Positions 24,925 to 38,546 of a DNA stretch of 64,000 nucleotides are shown here, in pieces. The translations under genes were made by a program, and so were the position numbers. A model generated the notes under the pieces. It made no database searches. It was not told the origin of the DNA and worked only from the letters and a program-made list of their open reading frames with translations. Position 1 is the first letter of the stretch. Every line of letters starts with the position of its first letter. The stretch comes from Albula goreensis (taxonomy: Eukaryota > Chordata > Actinopteri > Albuliformes > Albulidae). The DNA lies in contig CM040758.1 of assembly GCA_022829145.1 (NCBI GenBank), forward strand, positions 19,355,075 through 19,419,074, given 5' to 3'.

Positions 24925-27900
24925 GGGTGGACTTCTCAATCAGATGGCTTTTTTGGGGGACGGGAGAGACTCAGATTATTAAAAGTTGGATCATTGAATA
25001 GTTGACACCAAAAAGGGTAAGAAAAATTCTTTTACTGAACATTTGAGTTCATTAATTGGCATTCAGTTCTAGAAGAGGTCATTTTTAATGCTCCATTAAA
25101 TGATCAAATCACTTACAACCTAGGAGACAAACTGGCAACATTAATGCTATGAATATGCATCATTTCTCAATTAAGACATGCATTTGGGCAGAAAATAGCT
25201 CTTTATTTACAAATAAAAGAAGTACTGTAGGCACATTGGTGTGTGCAACTAAATGTTCTTTTTTAGAGGTCAAGTGTAAGAATCATAAATACCGGAAATA
25301 AAACATGACAGATGTTAGGAAATACTGTTTTATAATACTTCCTCTACATTTTGGTTTTATGAATTTCAGTAATGTAATGGCTTTAAAAAAATCATACATT
25401 ACTTCTTCAATTGCCATTTGGTATGATTAATATTTTATAGATGTTCTTCTTTTCAGTGGCAAGAACACTGACAGAGTGTTCTGTCCGAAATGATCTGCAA
25501 ATGTCATCAGATGTAATGTGAAAAAGATCACAAAAAAGAGGGGAGTGCGTGGTAGAAAATATAAATTAATCGAATGAAAATTCGACTTACATCGCAGTCT
25601 TCACTTATATTGACAATCTCAGCACAAGAATTACAACGGCAAGAAGCTGCCACCATCTGTGTCCATGCCTGTACAGTGGTTGGACATGCTTTCCAGTTTC
25701 CATTTATGTTTTAACTGAATCTAAACTGAATTAGTCTGAGTGAGCGTTTTTCTGGGCAGAGTTTGGAGAATAACCCCTAGGGAGGAACCAAGTTGTAAAA
25801 ATATTTTAATATCTGATATTTTGAAACTTCCACCAAATGACTCCTCTGGGTTTAATTCCCTCGTACTCCCATCCTTGATGTCTTTTTGAAGATCGAGGAT
25901 GAAGAGTTAAACAATTCCAGCAGCCCAGTTCTTAATAACTTTAGAAATTACCTACACTTTTCTGTACCGGTGATTTTTACCCATTTGGCAAGTATCTGGA
26001 CAGCTAAAGTGATGTCCTTGTCTGTATTGTAATCAGTTAGAATTTCACATTACAGTGACAAGTGATGAATTGTCCCCCTGCTTGTTATTACTGTCTGGGT
26101 AAACATGCAGCTAGCTCCCTTGTGGATACAATGTGCAGAGGAGCTTTCTTCGGCCTGCTTATTGTCACATCAGCATTTAAACCTTTTAGTGACTGGAACC
26201 AAACCCTCTTAATTAAAATCAACGCCTACTCGCAGATTCCAGCTTAGAGTCAATGAAATACGAAATGTATTAATTTACCCTAAAATGGCATGCATTTGTT
26301 TCCTTGTACACCGTGCCAGTTTTTTGTTGTTGTTGTTTTTTGCTTAATTTTACATTTCATTTTCTCTGTGGTAATGCATGATTGAAAAAAAATCCCAATT
26401 GTTATTGTGTGATGGCATATTATGTAAAAAAATGTTCAGCCTCATATTTTCTGATAATGCACAAGGCCATATTGATACCAGTAGAACTAGCTGAGCCAAA
26501 AGATTTCAATGTTCCTGTAGAAATTAAAATATGTAAATAATAATGAGTTGAAAATTTGTCTAAAATTGTAATTTGTGAATAATAATTAATATTAAGCATT
26601 GATTTGTTAAATTCATTTAATGGTATTTGCTGGTTCAGAAAAAAAATAAGGATATCAAAGATTTTTTGTATTTACCATTCATGGAGGGAATCAATGATAG
26701 CCAACATCACTCGAGAGTGAGATAAAATGACAAAAAAAATCTGGAAAAGGCCTCCAAGTCAGCTACTCTTCAACTCAAGAGCTGTCAAAAATAAAAAGTG
26801 AAAAAGACTTCAGTTTTCATCTCCCGAGCTAATTACCTCCAAATCTCATTTACTACCTGGTGAAATAATCATGAAACCCCAAAGGAATGTGAGAAAAAAG
26901 TACCTGACCTCCCAAACGCGAAAGGGGAATTTATTTTCTTCCACAACCACATGCATCAGGCAGATATTACAAACATGTAGTTATTCTGTTTGGCACAGCT
27001 GTACATCAAACTAAGTGAACTGCCATCATTTGTCGTGAGAATGTATCTGTTATGTAATGGTATACCGTGCAGAAGGTATGCAGTGGCGATGACACTAGTG
27101 AGGTTAGAACAGGTGATGAAATGTGGTATGAGTTGCATTGTGAAAATGTCTGTCTTGTTATAACATTACTGGATCTATGATCAGATAAGAGAGTTTTTAT
27201 GTCTGAAATTATGTACTGTGTCTACAAACTAAATAAGCTACTTCTTCAAAATCTAATACAATTGATACAGCTTTCTCTTTAATCAAGTGAATAGTGTCTT
27301 AATGGGAAAATTTTACAGCTCTAGAACTAATTTCAGAATCATGTTAGCCAAGAGGGCCTCACCATATTCTGTTAAAAAATTCACCCAAAGCTGGCAGTTA
27401 AAAGCATATTCATGAAAGGTAACTGTAGCTATAACAATATGGCTGTGCAATGTATAATCACTGTATATATTTGCATATTTGACAGCAAATGCAAATATAT
27501 GCAGATAGAAAAAAAAAAGAAAGAAAAAAATCCAGGTCACAGGCCCACATAACTTAAAATGTCCTGGTAATCTCCTTCTCTTTGTATTTAACATTAGATC
27601 TCCTGAGAGTACAGTGTTGTGTTGTTTACTTTTTAAGTGTTTAAATGAGCCGCCCTGATTGGTCACTAAAACATGACCATGCGGAAAAAAAGATGTCTAT
27701 AATTGCACAGTAACGCTGTAACACTGTGCAACTATTGCATTAGTATACACCCAAATACGGTCATATTTTCATGTGTTTGCAATACCCAAGTGTTTTAACA
27801 TTAGGTAATAACGTTGTGATGTATGGTGAGTTGACACTAAACAGAGCTACATCAAAATGAAAGCTTTGTAGACTGTGAGAAGAGTGTGAGTCATACAGTT

Positions 27901-29996
27901 ACATATTACCTCTTGAGTTGTAGTTTGGACAAACTTATTTTTTTTTGTCCCAGTGGTTATCAGAGATGGGAGCTTATTTCAAACTAATGCTCATTGGAGG
28001 CTTGACTTTGACTTTTTTTCTTCTTTTTTATCCTGCTTCTACTCCAAGAGGTCCCACACTGTTCAGTGCTTGGTACACTGCTTTTCCCCTCCACCATCAC
28101 TCTTCAGCTTCATGAAGCAATGGTAGATTAAGGTTCTATGAGCGAAAACACCTATGGCTAGTAATTTGTTATCAATCTAAAGATTATGGATATATTTTTT
28201 TACCACTCCTTCCAGATGTTGGTCATAGTCTCTGTGTTGAAATAAAGGTCTGGCCAATCCATATAGCTTAACAAAAAAGAAAAATCTCTTTCTGACACAG
28301 CAGGGGTCAATATGACTATGCACTAAAGCTCCAAGTTGCACATTCTCTATAGGGGACCACATCAGTGGCTCAGACCTTTGCTAAATACCCAAAAAGCTGT
28401 TTGAGAACTCCTCACCTTCCACCCCACAGACACAGTCTCTACACCATCATCTTTACCTATAAATACCATGTGAGAATTTGTTGCATCGAATATCGATGCC
28501 TCTTCTTCCTCCCCCTCCTCTTCTAGATCAGACTGCCGCCACATATTGATCTCAAACATACAGGGATTTCTGAGCAGCAACCATTTACAACCCTTTCAAT
28601 TAAACTTTGGCAAATATATAATAGATGCTGTTTGGTAAAAAAAAATACAAATAAATAAAAAAATTACAATGCAGACATTAGCCTTTTTCTTACAAAAGAT
28701 TGTGGCCAAATGTTGACCTTCTTTTCGTTTTTCATAAACTACTGTATGTTTGGTGAAATGAAAATCCAGAAACTGCTTTCCAGTGTGTTCTTGCGTTTAT
28801 CCTCAGGTTTAATACACAATTCAGTTTTTGTCTGCCATCTGCAAGCCAGGCAGTGCTGTATCAAATGGTTGTAAGTGAATCACCTTGAAGTATCTCAAAA
28901 TCAATACCACCTTTAATTGATTGTAATAATCTTCTCTCTGAGTTAAAAGCCATGCCGTCTAGGTTAAGTGGAATCTCTACATTGTCTTATGTGAAGTAAG
29001 TAGGAATGGGGTATCATGTTTAGGCCCTTGCTAATGTCATGGTTGGCCTTGGGGTTTGTTTTTGAAGTGCAGTTGTAGAAGAGGTAGGATTTTACCTGTA
29101 AGAGTGTTTTAGAAGGACATGCATAATTAGCAAATCGAAGTATCACCTCCCATTTGCTGTCAAAGTCACCTAAATTTGCACATAGCTGATGCAACTCCAA
29201 CAGGTAACAAGACAAAAACAGCACCTAATGGTGTTAAGCACATAATGAGGTCAATTATACTATGTTAAAAATATTCTATACAACACTCCCTGGAATTGTA
29301 TTCTATTGCAACCAAGAGGAATGAAACAAAGACAAAAAATCAAAAGCACTGGAAAAATAAGCTTGCAGTACAGTGGCATCTTTGTTTAATAACCACATGG
29401 GTTTTATCATGATATATAGTCACAAAGCCCCAGAAGTGATTCTGTGGTGTAACCTGGTTACACCCTCAACAATTAATGAATGTCCATGGTGTCAAGAGCG
29501 TCAGAGTACACATTCATTACAGGTGGATAAGTTTCTTTTGAGTAATTGTGCTTCTAAACCAGATTTCCTGTAGATAAATAATGCAATGAGCACTTATAAA
29601 CAGAGACAAAGTTGAATTAAAGTTTTTGATCCTGATATTTGCTGTGACAGATACTGCACAGCTGTGGCAGCAGCACAGATTCACATGGGGTGGCATGTCA
29701 TTAGTATAGGTGACCACAGATATCTATGTGCCAGCCAGGAAAGCTATTTTTTCCAAGGCAATTATGTATTTAATTCTTCGAGGCATTAGTACCTAAAATG
29801 GTATCAGCAAATGCAAGACTGCCAAAAAAACAAACTGCACAACTTGTAAGTAATGACAAAAGACTGTCCAGTATATTTAGCTAGCTTGCTAAATCCTGGC
29901 CTTATCTCAAAAGAAGCCAGAGGAAGTCATTGAAATAGGTGTAAGCATTCAGAGGCAAAGAATAATAATAATGTTTCAGAATAATTTAACATAAAA

Positions 29997-30112
<116 letters not shown>

Positions 30113-31870
30113 AATGGCAATAGGGGCTATATTGTAGCTATAATATTTAATGATGCATCTACCAATAATGCATTCATTCAATGAATTCATTAATGAATGA
30201 ATTAATTGCGCAGAAGTTGATACCTGGAGTGAATGCATTTTTCTTGTCTTTTGGCAGCCTGGGCTATTTGAGATGCATTAGGCATCCTGTCAACCTTGAG
30301 TTACCTCCTGAACCCACAAGAATAGCTGTCTTAACCTGACCTATAATTCGGTGTGGTGGGTGGGGGGAATGTTCCGGGAGGTGAATACCACCCTGCACCC
30401 TGGACGCATGCTGCCGTATATTCTTAGAGGGGGTGACTCTCCCTGATAGCTGCTTGACTGATTGACTGCATTCCCGGGCGAGTCACTCAATTACTTTGCT
30501 TGTCCAAGACAGACAGAAGCTCACTAATCATGTGGGTAAGGCGTGGCTACTGCCATCCCTGTCACAATAGCCATGGTATAAATCAAAGAGATTAGAGAAG
30601 CAGACCAGGCCCGTTATCACGGACGACATTTTCGCATGAATTCTCTGGGATTCATCTCATATAGGGAGATTCACTGCCTGAATTGTGCCCTGATACATGA
30701 CCATGATATTTGAGCTGGCTGTGGTAAAAAAGGAAATAGTACTGTTCTGATGAACACATTTGGCATCCTGAAGAGTGGAATCACAATTGCATGATTGAAT
30801 GACATTCTGTAAGACACTGTTGTGAGTACACAAAAATATGAATTCTACTTTTATGGCACATATCGGAGGTTATTGTCTTTTTTAAAGGTGATGAAATATA
30901 CTCCTATTTATGAACATGAATGTCAAAATATGACAACAAAGTAATTAAATACTGTACTACAGGCCCTCACTAGGGGGAGCTCTTGTACTCCTTTACTGTG
31001 TACCAGCAGACTTCCAATCACTCGTTCATCTTCTTGCTCGGGACGTGAATGCGTATTGATGTCTGAAAAGTATTTCGCACAGCTATGTAAATTTGGCAGG
31101 TGATACATAGATTTTGTTTTCATCCGGTGGCAAATTTCAGACATTTGGCAAGGTTTTTGATCAAAGAGATGGGGAGATAATAGAATTTAAGCGAACATGT
31201 TTAGGAATGTTGAGATAGGCAAACAGTGGGACCATATTGTGACAACGCTGCGATTATGCATGTATTTTCATAAACCAAATCTGAAATGGTCGTGTGAAAA
31301 AAGCACATTTTATCATTTGTGTCTTAATCAAGAGTAATTTGTTAGGTAATGAAGGAAACTAAACTGCAAGCACTCTACATCTGTGACATTTTTTTAAAAA
31401 AATCTTGCTAAAGGATTCAATTTTTAAGTGAAACTGTACAATGAGCCAACCAGTATTATTTGTATCAATGTGTGCTTCATCCTGGCGTGGGCAACCTTCA
31501 CGTCGCAAGATCTTGTTCTGCTGAAATTCAGAGCAGAATCCAAACCACAGTAATAAACTTTTGCCATCAAAGTAAGGTCTTGATGTAAAAAGTATTTCAA
31601 ATGGGTTCACACTGGAGTTCATCAGTAGTTCGTGGAATGTTTTCAATACGTCTATCCATCGGGATGTAAAGAAACATGCTGCTTTCAGTTTACGAGTTCA
31701 CTCTTAAATTAACTCGCATTCCTCCCCTATAACTGATATCCAGTGGCTACCGACTTATGTAATTTTTAATGTCTTTTAAAGGGGTTAACAACCTAAGAGA
31801 ACATACATTGATAATTATTCCGAAAACAATAATTTTGGAAAGATGTAATACAAAAGCATTTCTTTTGAAG

Positions 31871-31884
31871 CCGCTAGAGGGCAG
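31871..31884 (+). promoter_or_regulatory. CTCF-like core motif about 1.5 kb upstream of pcdh10
   Basis: CCGCTAGAGGGCAG fits the CTCF core (CCDSYAGRKGGCRS) at all 14 positions, oriented toward the gene. It is not inside a repeat that I recognise. Occupancy is unknown. Confidence 0.5.
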
Positions 31885-32038
31885 GTGTACCATATGATTG
31901 CAGATGGAGCAATGGAATATTTTCGCATGTTACTGAACATCTACAGCTCTAAAAAAATTAAGTTTGGAAACTTCTTCAGGAACTTGTAGATTCTTTTTCA
32001 GTTGATGAAAGACACGGCACAGGTATGCATTATGTTTA

Positions 32039-32077
32039 ATTATTATTACAATTATTATTATTATTATTATTATTATT
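32039..32077 (+). repeat. ATT microsatellite
   Basis: About ten ATT units with one ACA interruption, 1.3 kb upstream of the pcdh10 start codon. Confidence 0.95.
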
Positions 32078-32159
32078 CATTATATTTATTTTAGAGTACC
32101 TAACTAGGTGTTTACCTGTGCCCATCAATTCAGACTGCATTTTAAGTGTTTGCAGTTGT

Positions 32160-32187
32160 GTAGTGTGCGTGTGTGTGTTTGTGTGTG

Positions 32188-32219
<32 letters not shown>

Positions 32220-32246
32220 TGTCTGTGTGTGTGTGAGAGAGAGAGA
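32160..32246 (+). repeat. compound TG/GCGT/GA microsatellite
   Basis: (TG)n, then five GCGT units, then GTGTGT and (GA)n. About 0.6 kb upstream of the candidate promoter. Confidence 0.95.
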
Positions 32247-32839
32247 GCGATAAAGAGTAAGAAAGAGAGAGGTTCGTACGGTATTCGAATCGGTACATGG
32301 TAGGATAGCACCATGTTTGTTTGTGTTTTTCTTTGTCAGTGAAATAATTATACACATCGCCTGTTACCCCTTCTGTTGTCACTGTGCTAGGCTTGTATAT
32401 GCACTCAATGTTCAACGAATGTGGGAGCAGCAACAGATGAAGTGAACGTATCAGTGAAGCCATTCAAGCCTGTCTGAGCATTTGAAATTGCTTGAACGAT
32501 CTAATAGAAATAGTAGCACACTCGGTGGTTTGTAACGTTAGGAATTCCGAAGTAAACATCTTTGATAGTGAAATATACTGCGTATAATGCTACAAACATT
32601 ATTTTAACAAGCTCCAATTCTAAGAGGTTTTCAACAGAGACTTTCAAGGTTCATGTATAGCCTATATCCAAATGCATTTACTGGCAGAGTCTGATATTTA
32701 CGCCTTGGTCACCTTTTCCTCTTTTATCATATCGCTTTGTCCACTGGCTAATTCTTTCATCAGACTTGTAAATCAATTAATTGAGCTCTGCCAGGATACT
32801 GAACTGGTCCTTTTTAAGGTCCGTGACGAGCCATAGTTG

Positions 32840-32960
32840 GCGTTATAATGCCCCAATCACATGTAACCTCTGAGGGTGTCTGTGACTACTATTGGCTGGT
32901 GGGAGGAGAGCTCTGCGCAAAATAAGAAAAGCTGGGCACTTGGTGTTCTGAAGTCTACCA
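32840..32960 (+). promoter_or_regulatory. candidate pcdh10 core promoter
   Basis: The sequence shows CCAAT at 32853-32857, an inverted CCAAT (ATTGG) at 32891-32895 and a TATA-like AAAATAAGA near 32918-32926. These lie in the usual order and spacing for a start site near 32950, about 450 bp upstream of the start codon. The local sequence is less AT-rich than its surroundings. The start site is inferred and no transcript data were available. Confidence 0.42.
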
Positions 32961-33397
32961 GAGGACATCACTGGGTCTGTAGCTGGGACAGGCTAATTCA
33001 GTAGGGAGAAAGAAGTAAATTGCAGTTCTGTAACACACTGCTTCGTACAATTAATGATGTTGATAATTATGTGTGAACTGTGATGTGAGCATAAACTTAA
33101 GTGTTGTTAGCTTTTAACTGTGTTCTTTATGACAAGGGATATGTTCGGTCGTTCGATTATCATGTTTTCACTGACGCCAAAGCTCTCAGAACTCGGCATA
33201 CCAAAATAACGGTTGAGGATCAAATGGCTAGATTTGTCATATGGGAAGCAGAATGGTTTTCGGTTGACAAGAAAAAAAGGATGAGAGTTTCATATTCGGG
33301 AAGCCTTACAGTTTTCGCCTTTCTACGGACAGAGGTGATGGGAAACTCCTAATCAAGTCAGAACGGAATAAAACTCAAGTGCACTTCTTATTTGGAG
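32950..33397 (+). other. likely pcdh10 5' leader with short upstream ORFs
   Basis: No long coding frame is supported here. Short upstream ORFs are visible: ATG 33054 runs nine codons to TGA 33081-33083, and ATG 33083 is followed at once by TGA, a minimal start-stop element. The in-frame stop TAA 33350-33352 separates the leader from the main ORF. Leader extent depends on the inferred promoter, and an additional 5' exon or intron is not excluded. Confidence 0.45.
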
Positions 33398-35899
33398 ATG
33401 ATTGTGTTATTTCTCCTGTTCTCGTGGATCGTTGATGGGGTGGATTCCCAGCTACACTATTCTGTTCCGGAGGAACAGGACCATGGCACGTTCGTGGGGA
33501 ATATTGCAGAGGATTTGGGCTTGGACATCACAAAACTTTCGTCGCGCAGATTCCAGACTGTGCCTAGTTCGAGGAATCCGTACTTGGAGGTGAATTTGGA
33601 AAACGGGGCGCTTTTTGTGAACGAGAAAATCGATAGGGAACAGATTTGCAAACAGAGTGCTAGTTGTCTTATGCATATGGAAGTGTTTTTGGAAAATCCA
33701 CTTGAGCTTTTTCGCGTGGAAATTGAAATAATGGATATCAATGACAATCCTCCGAGCTTTCCCGAAACTGATATAACCATTGAAATTACTGAAAGTGCTA
33801 CTCCTGGAACCCGCTTCCCAGTGGAGAGCGCTTTCGACCCCGACGTTGGCACCAATGCGCTCCGCACCTACGAAATGACTACTAACAATTATTTTTATCT
33901 CGATGTGCAAACGCAAGGAGATGGCACCAAATTCGCAGAGCTTGTATTGGAAAAGCCCCTGGACAGAGAGCAGCAGGCGGTACACAGGTACGTACTGACA
34001 GCGGTAGATGGTGGATTGCCCCAGAGGACTGGTACGGCACTGCTTGTGGTAAAGGTTCTCGATTCAAACGATAACGTCCCTGCCTTTGATCAGTCGGTGT
34101 ACACTGTGAACCTGCCTGAAAATTCCCCGGTGGGCACCCTGGTCATACAGTTAAACGCCACCGACATGGATGAGGGAACGAACGGAGAAATTGTATATTC
34201 TTTTAGCAGTCACAATTCTCAGAGAGTGAGGGAATTGTTTAATATTGACGCGAGGACTGGCAGAGTTGAAGTGATTGGTGAGGTCGACTACGAGGAGAGC
34301 AACACATATCAACTCTATGTACAGGCAAAGGATCTTGGACCTAACGCCGTTCCCGCTCACTGTAAAGTTCTGGTCAAACTGATAGATGTGAATGACAATA
34401 CCCCAGAGATCATTTTTAGCACTGTAACGGAATCAGTGAGCGAACAAGCAGCTCCTGGAACTGTAATCGCACTGCTGAGCGTTACGGACAGGGACTCTGG
34501 AGAAAATGGGCAGACTCACTGCGAAATTGTCGGAGACGTTCCTTTCAAGCTCAAAACATCTTTCAAGAACTATTACACTATCGTGACAGATGGACTGCTG
34601 GACAGAGAAAATGCCGATTCATATACAATAACAGTTGTGGCAAAAGATAAGGGCATCCCGTCCCTTGCCACAAGCAAGTCTATTAAAGTGCAGTTGTCAG
34701 ATGAAAACGACAATGCCCCGAGGTTCATGCAGTCGATTTACGATGTATATGTGACTGAAAATAACGTGCCAGGCGCTTATATTTATGCCGTAAGTGCTGT
34801 AGATCCTGATATCGGACAAAATGCCCATATTTCATACTCCATATTGGAGTGCGTCATTCAGGGTATGCCAGTGTTTACTTATGTTTCAATCAATTCTGAA
34901 AACGGCTACCTTTATGCTTTGAGATCATTTGATTATGAGCAATTAAAGGACTTCAGCTTTATGGTTCAAGCTAAGGACTCTGGTAACCCAGAACTATCCT
35001 CCAACGCCACCGTCAATGTTGTTATAGTGGATCAGAACGATAACGCCCCCTCTGTCATTGCCCCGATTGGCAAAAACGGCACAGCAAAAGAACATTTGCC
35101 CAGATCCGCAGAACCTGGGTACTTGGTAACCCGTATTGTGGCAATGGATGCGGATGATGGCGAGAACGCCCGCCTGTCGTATAGCATACTAAGGGGAAAC
35201 GAGATGGGCATGTTTCGAATGGACTGGAGAACGGGTGAATTAAGGACTGCCAGGAGGGTCTCTAGTAAGAGAGACCCGCACCACCCATACAACCTGTTGA
35301 TTGAAGTCAGGGACCATGGACAACCACCTCTCTCATCAACGGCAAGCGTCGTCATAGTACTCGTTGACAGCATCGTCGAAGGCCACAGTGGGGACCGCGG
35401 TTCCTCTAAAGCTAAGGAAAACTCCCTTGACTTGACTCTCATCCTCATTATCGCCCTGGGCTCCGTGTCATTCATCTTTCTCCTGGCGATGATTGTGTTG
35501 GCCGTTAGGTGTCAAAAGGACAAAAAACTGAACATATACACATGTCTTGCCAGCGACTGCTGCCTGTGCTGCAGCTCGTGCTGTAGTAGGCAGGCACGAG
35601 CCAGAAAGAAAAAGCTTAGCAAGTCAGATATAATGCTGGTGCAGAGCACTAATGTCACGAGCACTGCCCAAGTACCAGTTGAGGAGTCCGGGAGCTTCGG
35701 TTCCCACCATCAAAACCAGAACTATTGTTACCAGGTATGTCTCACTCCGGAATCTGCCAAAACCGATCTCATGTTCCTAAAGCCGTGTAGCCCCGCTAGG
35801 AGCACAGACACTGACCACAATCCCTGTGGCGCCATAGTGACAGGTTATACAGACCAGCAACCTGACATCATATCTAACGGCAGCATTTTATCCAACGAG
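33398..35899 (+). CDS. pcdh10: pcdh10 coding exon 1 (ectodomain, membrane helix, proximal tail; residues 1-834)
   Basis: One uninterrupted 2502-nt coding exon carries all six cadherin repeats, the membrane segment and the first ~130 tail residues, the usual protocadherin arrangement. It ends in ...SNGSILSNE and a GTAAGA donor at 35900 (phase 0). Acidic and DRE-type calcium ligands are intact, for example IDRE near 78, LDRE at 188 and 401, and DYEE or DYEQ at 297 and 512. If the donor is not used, the frame runs on to a stop ending at 36004, adding 34 low-complexity residues (868 aa in all). Antisense open frames inside this exon are shadows. Confidence 0.97.
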
Positions 35900-38461
35900 G
35901 TAAGAATCCTTACATATATACATATGTATACGCATATACATATATATGTATATATATGTATATATATATATATAGTTTTTTTTTTTGTTTTACCCTTATT
36001 ATAGGTCAAAATACAGATATTTTATTTGTACATGTACAAATTTTGCCTAATTGAATGCACGTGACATAAGGCACCTACATAAAAGCGGCTGCAGCAATAA
36101 CAGTTAAGCACTAATTAACTTGCGACTTAATTAGATTTTAGGTGCTCTGGACACAGTACATTACATGAGAAAATGACTTTTTTTGTACTCTGTTTAATAA
36201 TTCATGTGTCTGTGTGTGTGTTTGGGGGCGAAGAAGTCGACGTTTTATGTTCATTTCATATTGCAAGGCAAGAAAATGCAAGTAGAAACAGGCATACATT
36301 TTAAAAAGGCTGAAGTATTGGGAGGAACTGTCGCCACTCTGAATGTAAATTAAGTACGCCTTGCACGGTCCACCAGAGTAACACCAGAACAAAGATTTGT
36401 CTGTACCAATACTGTTTGCTCGGATCACGTGAGCCATTAGTCCTCTTAAACCGGCACTGTTTCTTTGGTTACCACAAGAACCACAAAATAACGAAATTTT
36501 ATTATGAAACTCACAAGCATAATTATCATATTTTGTGTACGTACTGCTGTTTAATAGTAAACATGTGTCTTCGCTACCGAAGTAAACAGTTTAGGGCATG
36601 TTAAATAATTGTTTACGAAGGATTTTATTTGAAGCAAGTGTTCTTAGTATTAACCTCCACATAATAAGGTTTATTTCTTTTAGACGAAGCACCAGAGAGC
36701 AGAACTCAGTTACCTTGTTGATAGACCACGGCGTGTTAACAGGTAAGTGCGTAAGAATTTAATCCCCTATTTTGGTTGGCGTTGTAACTAAAACCATTTA
36801 AACTGACAAGGTGAAGTCAAAACTAAAGCCAGTCATGCAAATTGAAATAATTTTGTATTTAAAGAGTTTAATATCAGCAATTAGGATTTTTATGTAATGT
36901 CTGATACATATTGAAGCTATGGTATGGATGTATATTTTTATTATATTTTTTGTCTTAGTTCTGCTTTCCAGGAAGCAGATATTGTAAGCTCTAAAGATAG
37001 TGGACACGGTGACAGCGAACAAGGCGACAGTGACCATGACGCCACCAATCGAGGACATTCGTCTGGTGAGTGTTACAGAGGTTCCTTACATGACTGATTG
37101 CTCTGATCTGTTTGTCTTTCCATTCATTCATGAGAAACACTTTAATCTGCTATGGATTTTTGTTGCCAGACGCCTCACCTAAACGTAAATAGGTGATGGA
37201 ATTTCACAAAGCTGTCATAAGGGCGCACATAGGTTTTTGTCATACCGTTCTCCCTTTTCACCGGAGTGTGGTGCTGAAAGGATAGCATTTTTGCGCGTAA
37301 GTGCACGCGCTTCCTGCAAAGCGCGGAAAAATATATATGGCAGGTTGACCCATACGAATGCACCATGATCAACTGTCTGTTCACTGGCTGTTTATTAATT
37401 CGGTGTAATGCAAGTGGTAATTATCCATGTCATTCTTGCATTTCACATTTTGCCACTGGATGATTTTAGAAGGATTCACACTATCTGCACTTAAGAAATT
37501 ATGTTGCTATATATTATATATCTGTACACTGCATTTTTTTTTCTTGAGTGAGTAAGCTACTTGTATGGGAAACATGTTTCGAGCTATTAACACCCGTGGA
37601 CGGCACGGTTAATTTAATGCCGCTGTTTATAAATATTCAGCCTTAATGAGGTCTGCCGGATAGCCATTAGCGTTTCACTCTCTGAAGGACGTGAAGGAAT
37701 TTGCTATGTGGAAATACGCTCAGGTACCATTAGAGACGAAAGTGCAAAACTATGTTTCCCATTTTCTAAACAGTACTTTCATATATCCATCTAAAATGTT
37801 TCTGAAGGTTTAGTTCATGTAATATACATCAGTGTAATATTAATTTATGCAGGTTTTTTTTTTTTTTTTTTTTTCTCTGACTTTCATCATTGGATTACGT
37901 TTAGTTGGACATATTATTGTAATGATTGACTAATATTGTTTGTAAATGGTTTTGGATTGATGCCTGCCTATTTTGGAAGATAAACATACACACAGTTTCT
38001 GACTTACATTTTGTTAATTAACCATGTCGAGATTTCGAGCTAATGCACCTGGATATAATTCCACAGAGATTATCATGAAAAAGCTTCTCCTGACCTGCAT
38101 CACCACCATGGAAATAAGAATGCAAACAGAATGTGTAATATATTTCTCCTCTGTTTGACATTATACGGCTTTTATTTAGTTTTACTTGTATTACACCTCT
38201 TCATATATTTTAGATATATGTAAAATGAAGGTCACTACACGGATTACACATGTAAACATATATGTCATGATATTTACTTTGGTAATGGATGTAGTGGTGT
38301 TGTTAATTGTTGAAACCATCAATGGATACTTAGTTAATTATGTTCCACATATTAATTTAATTTACAGCATCAAACTCACAAAAATATATATCTTAACACT
38401 CATGGAACTTGATTGCAGATGTGATAGTATGACAATGAAAATGTGCTTGTCATATACCCAC

Positions 38462-38546
<85 letters not shown>

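Larger units (their letters stand above)
30113..32839. other. non-coding DNA proximal to the pcdh10 promoter
   Basis: No gene. A run of ATTCATT/AATGAAT words around a palindromic ATGAATTCAT lies at 30172-30205. 30230-30660 is repeat-free, mixed-composition sequence. A second, poorer CTCF-like word TCACTAGGGGGAGC sits at 30967-30980. The full-match CTCF-like motif and two microsatellites are listed separately. Confidence 0.55.

Noticed and set aside
28177-28580. Minus-strand frames with an acidic run, considered as a processed pseudogene
   Set aside because: No family recognised, no poly-A tail or target duplication seen.
33392-33397. Start of pcdh10 six bases earlier (TTG GAG before the ATG)
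   Set aside because: TTG is not a normal vertebrate start; ATG 33398 gives the known MIV... signal peptide.
33452-33985. Antisense open frames within pcdh10 exon 1
   Set aside because: Shadows of the long, codon-biased sense exon; no start, splice or homology support.
37270-37278. REST half-site (reverse complement of TTCAGCACC) in intron 3
   Set aside because: The GGACAG half is absent at the proper spacing.
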